Assembly: GCF_030122845.1 (NCBI RefSeq)
Contig: NZ_CP126084.1
Coordinates: 620,001 to 684,000, forward strand
DNA from: Paenibacillus woosongensis
Lineage (GTDB): Bacteria > Bacillota > Bacilli > Paenibacillales > Paenibacillaceae
DNA: 64,000 nucleotides
Reading direction: 5' to 3'
A program made the translations under genes and the position numbers. Shown here piece after piece: positions 61,380 through 64,000 of this stretch. Each line of letters starts with the position of its first letter. The stretch's first letter is position 1. Under the pieces are notes generated by a model. That model searched no databases, was not told the DNA's origin, and was given only the letters and a program-made list of their open reading frames with translations.

Positions 61380-62314
61380 TGGAATGGGCGATTATTGTCG
61401 TTATTGTCGTCGTCGTATTTGTCTTTATTTCACTTACAGTCAAAATCGTGCCTCAACAGCGTGTCGGAGTCGTGGAACGCCTCGGTAAATTCCACCGCTT
61501 GCTGACGCCGGGCCTCAACATCCTGATCCCGGTCATCGACCATGTCCGGGTCTATCACGACCTGCGGATCCAACAGGCCAACGTGCCTCCGCAAACCGTA
61601 ATTACGAAAGATAACGTACAGGTTCAAATCGATACGATTATTTTCTATCAGGTCGTCGGACCGGAGCAAGCGACGTACGGCATTTCTGATTATGTATACG
61701 GCGTGCGCAACATCACGACGGCAACGATGCGTCAAATCATCGGTAAGATGGAGCTCGACGAGACGCTGTCTGGACGGGAGAAGATCTCCTCGGACATCCG
61801 GATTGCCCTTGACGAAGCAACCGAGAAGTGGGGCGTGCGCATCGAACGCGTAGAGGTTATCGATATTAAGCCTCCGCTGGATATCCAGGATGCGATGGAT
61901 AAGCAAATGAAGGCTGAGCGGAACAAGCGTGCGATCGTTCTCGAGGCGGAAGCAGCGAAGCAAGATATGATTCTTCGCGCTGAAGGGGATAAGCAGAGTA
62001 AAATCCTTAAAGCCGAGGGGGACAAGGAAGCGCGGATTCGCGAAGCGGAAGGTTTGCGTCAAGCTCAAGAGCTGGAAGCGCTCGGGGAAGCCAAGGCGAT
62101 TGAAGCGGTTGCCGCAGCTGAGAAGTCCAGAATCCAGATGCTGCGTGAAGCTGGCCTGGATGAGCAGGTGCTTGCATACCGTTCCTTCGAGGCATTAACC
62201 GAAGTGTCCAAAGGACCTGCGAACAAAGTGTTCATTCCTTCCAATGCGATCGAAACGCTGGGCAGCATTGGCGCGATTGGCGAAATGTTCAAGAACAAAG
62301 AAGGCAAGAAATAA
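61379..62314 (+). CDS. SPFH/stomatin-like protein (QmcA type)
   Basis: 311 residues from ATG 61379, ten bases after GGGAGG. One N-terminal helix (AIIVVIVVVVFVFISLTV), the SPFH domain with VPQQRVGVVERLGKFHRLLTPGLNILIPVID and ATMRQIIGKMELDETLSGREKI, and a long Ala/Glu-rich coiled coil (KRAIVLEAEAAKQDMILRAEGDKQ...EALGEAKAIEAVAAAEKS). It forms oligomers in the membrane, probably with the NfeD-like protein. A regulator of membrane proteases or a stress function is known for relatives. Confidence 0.92.
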   Translation: MEWAIIVVIVVVVFVFISLTVKIVPQQRVGVVERLGKFHRLLTPGLNILIPVIDHVRVYHDLRIQQANVPPQTVITKDNVQVQIDTIIFYQVVGPEQATYGISDYVYGVRNITTATMRQIIGKMELDETLSGREKISSDIRIALDEATEKWGVRIERVEVIDIKPPLDIQDAMDKQMKAERNKRAIVLEAEAAKQDMILRAEGDKQSKILKAEGDKEARIREAEGLRQAQELEALGEAKAIEAVAAAEKSRIQMLREAGLDEQVLAYRSFEALTEVSKGPANKVFIPSNAIETLGSIGAIGEMFKNKEGKK

Positions 62315-62329
62315 TCTAAATTATAGATG

Positions 62330-62383
62330 AAAGGGGCTGTCCCAGAAGTCATCATAGATGACGGAGGGGCGCCCCTTTTTTTT
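62330..62383 (+). terminator. Terminator of the NfeD-SPFH operon
   Basis: AAAGGGGC (62330-62337) pairs with GCCCCTTT, with an inner GTCATC/GATGAC stem, and is followed by a run of eight T. Confidence 0.8.
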
Positions 62384-62501
62384 AGAAAGCTGTCCGTTTC
62401 TGCGGAATCAATTTCTCCCTTGCCTGCATTTCGTTCTATAGCTCATCTTATATAAGCTTACGGACTCGAACGTTAAGCTGTCGTACACTAAGCTGTCGAA
62501 C

Positions 62502-62691
62502 ATTAAATGGAATTCATGTATCTAAGTATGCTCTAAACGAATGTTTCAGGGAATTAGATGGATTTTATGCTCTTAAAATCAAGAATCCAGCCTATGATGG
62601 ACAGTTCTCTTCTTCTAACGGCATGATATCCATTTAAATCTACTTTCCTTTCTTTGCCGCAGAATCTAACTACCATAAATCCATTTAGAAC
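62502..62691. repeat. Phased-motif element, family 2, complete (direct, direct, inverted, inverted)
   Basis: ATTAAATGGAATTCATGTAT starts at 62502 and ATTAGATGGATTTTATGCTC at 62553. Inverted copies with ATCCATTTAAAT and ATCCATTTAGAA have ATCCAT at 62628 and about 62679. The pitch is 51 bp within each pair and about 70 bp between the pairs, as in family 1. The 62384-62742 gap holds no gene. Confidence 0.75.
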
Positions 62692-62742
62692 GAGAAAAGC
62701 CGTGGTTCATGCTCGGCGTAAATGGGAGGTAGAGAGCGCTGG

Positions 62743-63569
62743 TCACATTAAGGGCAACCGGTCGTTCCGCAAATGAGCATGTAATTTTTCTAAGAACATT
62801 AGATGAATATCAAATTGATAATCATCAGCAAGGATAAGGACTAGCCCTTCAACTACATGCAGTGCATTCGCATAGGCATGATATAAATCTTCTTTATCTA
62901 ACCTTGAGGTCATTGAAGCATACTCACCATACGCCTTTTCTGAAAGATCAGCTTCTAAGTTTTTTGTAGCGTTAAGCCAACGTTCTACGTCTTTTCACGA
63001 ATCCTGATTAATTGTAAAACGTACTTTTGAACATATGTCAGACATTCCAGCGAACGTGCAGTTTCCCCTCTTTTTAAAACATTGATGCCCATGATCCATA
63101 CGTTCACTAAGTTATTAAAAGCAAAATTGACATTTTCATTTGTCATTCTTTCTGGCCCGTCACCCTTTAGATCATCTAAACATGCTTTTAATTTGCCTGT
63201 AGCATCATAAATAAACATGGATTCTGTGTCAGGGAACACACCTGTCTCTTTAAATGTCTTAATAACTTCAATCTCAGATTCTGGCTGGAAATGAAACTCT
63301 CCTCTAATTAAATTGGAAAACACGACAACCTCAGTTCCAAATTCATTAAAAAAGAGTAAATCATAAGGGGCAATATCCTTCATCCAGTCAGAAGACTCAA
63401 ACTGCCCCATCTCCGTATTTTTTAAATAGATATAAAACTCAACATCCGAGTATTTGTCCCCTTCACCTTTTGTAAACGATCCATACATCATGCATGCAGA
63501 AATACGTGGATCAGTCTCACACTTTTCTTTAACTACACTAATTAATTTTTCCTGGAATAGCATATACAA
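62743..63569 (-). pseudogene. Lincosamide nucleotidyltransferase, Lnu(B)/Lnu(F)-like, frameshifted
   Basis: The N-terminal 194 codons (63569-62985) show ISACMMYGSFTKGEGDKYSDVEFYIYLK, the nucleotidyltransferase core of Lnu(B)/Lnu(F) enzymes that adenylate lincomycin and clindamycin. They continue with IRGEFHFQPESE and GINVLKRGETARSLECL, then stop at REKT. Restoring one A in the GAAAAG run (near 62993-62996) continues as REKDVERWLNATKNLE and on to TGA at 62743-62745, matching the family C-terminus, for a total of about 275 residues. The gene is therefore inactivated by a one-base deletion, or the sequence has a homopolymer error. Composition is AT-rich relative to neighbours, as expected for an acquired gene. 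Confidence 0.8.
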
Positions 63570-63713
63570 AATAACCTCCCAATTTTTAAATAATTAAAGG
63601 GAATTTTGCATATCTACTACGGGGCAACATGAGCAGCACATATCTAATGCTCCTTTCATTAACATCCCATTGATCATATCAAACTTATGAATATGCCGAC
63701 AATTAGGCGAGAA

Positions 63714-63752
63714 AAGAGGATATATGTTCATGTAGTGAACATATATCCTCTT
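63714..63752. terminator. Bidirectional terminator with 17-bp perfect stem
   Basis: AAGAGGATATATGTTCA (63714-63730) and its exact complement (63736-63752) flank TGTAG. On the minus strand TTTTC follows, so it ends the PspA-family gene. Confidence 0.85.
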
Positions 63753-63810
63753 ATTAGCTTAGTCTATTTAACTCAAAGGGACTATTTCGCTTGTTGATGC
63801 GATGGAGCGA

Positions 63811-64000
63811 TTATTTGTTTTTATCGGAGGACAGCTGATCCTTCAAACGCTGCAGTTCCTCGCTTACAGCCGGGTCATTGTCAGGGTTCGCCGTGTCTGC
63901 GGAGAAGGGGCTATAGCCGGATTTGGCCATGGCGGCCTCCCATTCGGAAATTTTCTCCTCCATGCGCTCGAAGCCTTTTGCTGCTGCCCCGCTAAAGGTG
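63811..64000 (-). CDS. PspA/IM30 family protein, C-terminal end (continues outside window)
   Basis: The minus-strand frame entering at 64000 encodes FSGAAAKGFERMEEKISEWEA, a short Pro/Asn-rich segment and DPAVSEELQRLKDQLSSDKNK before TAA at 63813-63811. The FERMEEKI helix and acidic-basic tail are typical of the C-terminus of PspA/LiaH-type proteins, which coat and protect stressed membranes. Only ~63 residues are visible. Confidence 0.7.
   Translation of the reverse strand, partial: TFSGAAAKGFERMEEKISEWEAAMAKSGYSPFSADTANPDNDPAVSEELQRLKDQLSSDKNK

Noticed and set aside
62330-62360. GGGGCTGTCCCAGAAGTC as an insertion-sequence end
   Set aside because: It resembles some IS termini, but no transposase or matching second end is present and the hairpin plus T run is fully explained as a terminator.

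Overview
The window looks like a stretch of a Paenibacillus-type (Bacillota, Paenibacillaceae) chromosome. The evidence is strong GGAGG-type ribosome binding sites, frequent TTG/GTG starts, lipobox lipoproteins, a SpoIIE-free but carbohydrate-heavy gene set, S-layer-homology (SLH) anchored polysaccharide hydrolases, cre-like catabolite sites and LacI-family control of starch genes. Base composition is mixed: the first ~3.1 kb is visibly AT-rich, the rest is GC-balanced. The species assignment is inference; no rRNA or tRNA gene was seen.

Layout. 1-3.1 kb: the end of a NisT-like peptide-export ABC transporter, a 67-residue peptide with ten cysteines, a terminator and a solute-binding lipoprotein (candidate edge of a RiPP/bacteriocin cluster). 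3.3-5.5 kb: two decayed genes, a GNAT acetyltransferase and a small membrane protein. 5.5-12.5 kb: a xylan/uronide block with GH8 exo-oligoxylanase divergent from two secreted GH43 enzymes that share ricin-type lectin tails, then GH88. 12.6-18.7 kb: small stress/resistance genes (macrolide phosphotransferase with an attenuator-like leader, DinB, MOSC, APH-fold kinase, VOC, 5'-nucleotidase). 19.4-22.7 kb: MacB/YknXYZ-like efflux system. 22.7-29.4 kb: IS5-type remnant, UlaG-like hydrolase, WYL regulator, EamA exporter, nitroreductase, CNNM/CorC-type protein. 29.6-31.8 kb: large secreted protein. 32-57 kb: a starch/maltodextrin region with two LacI regulators, cytoplasmic pullulanase, GH65 maltose phosphorylase plus beta-phosphoglucomutase, a giant SLH-anchored amylopullulanase that is broken at three places, neopullulanase/cyclomaltodextrinase, and the MdxEFG importer, followed by a chemoreceptor. 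57-64 kb: cystine transporter TcyP, NfeD/SPFH pair, a frameshifted lincosamide nucleotidyltransferase, and the end of a PspA-family gene.

How it works together. Starch would be cut at the cell surface by the amylopullulanase, maltodextrins imported by MdxEFG (whose ATPase is not encoded here), and degraded inside by neopullulanase, pullulanase, and maltose phosphorylase/beta-PGM. Near-palindromic GCAAACGTTTGC-like sites in front of pgmB, malR, the amylopullulanase and mdxE define a probable MalR regulon, with cre sites nearby for catabolite repression.

Most unusual signals: (i) a 39-bp tandem array of ~20 units between the two starch genes at 49.6-50.4 kb; (ii) dispersed intergenic elements built from four ~24-bp motifs in direct-direct-inverted-inverted order at a constant ~51-bp pitch; (iii) the Cys-rich peptide beside the exporter; (iv) the leader RNA of the macrolide phosphotransferase; (v) a recurrent pattern of single-base indels and nonsense codons that breaks several otherwise well-conserved genes.
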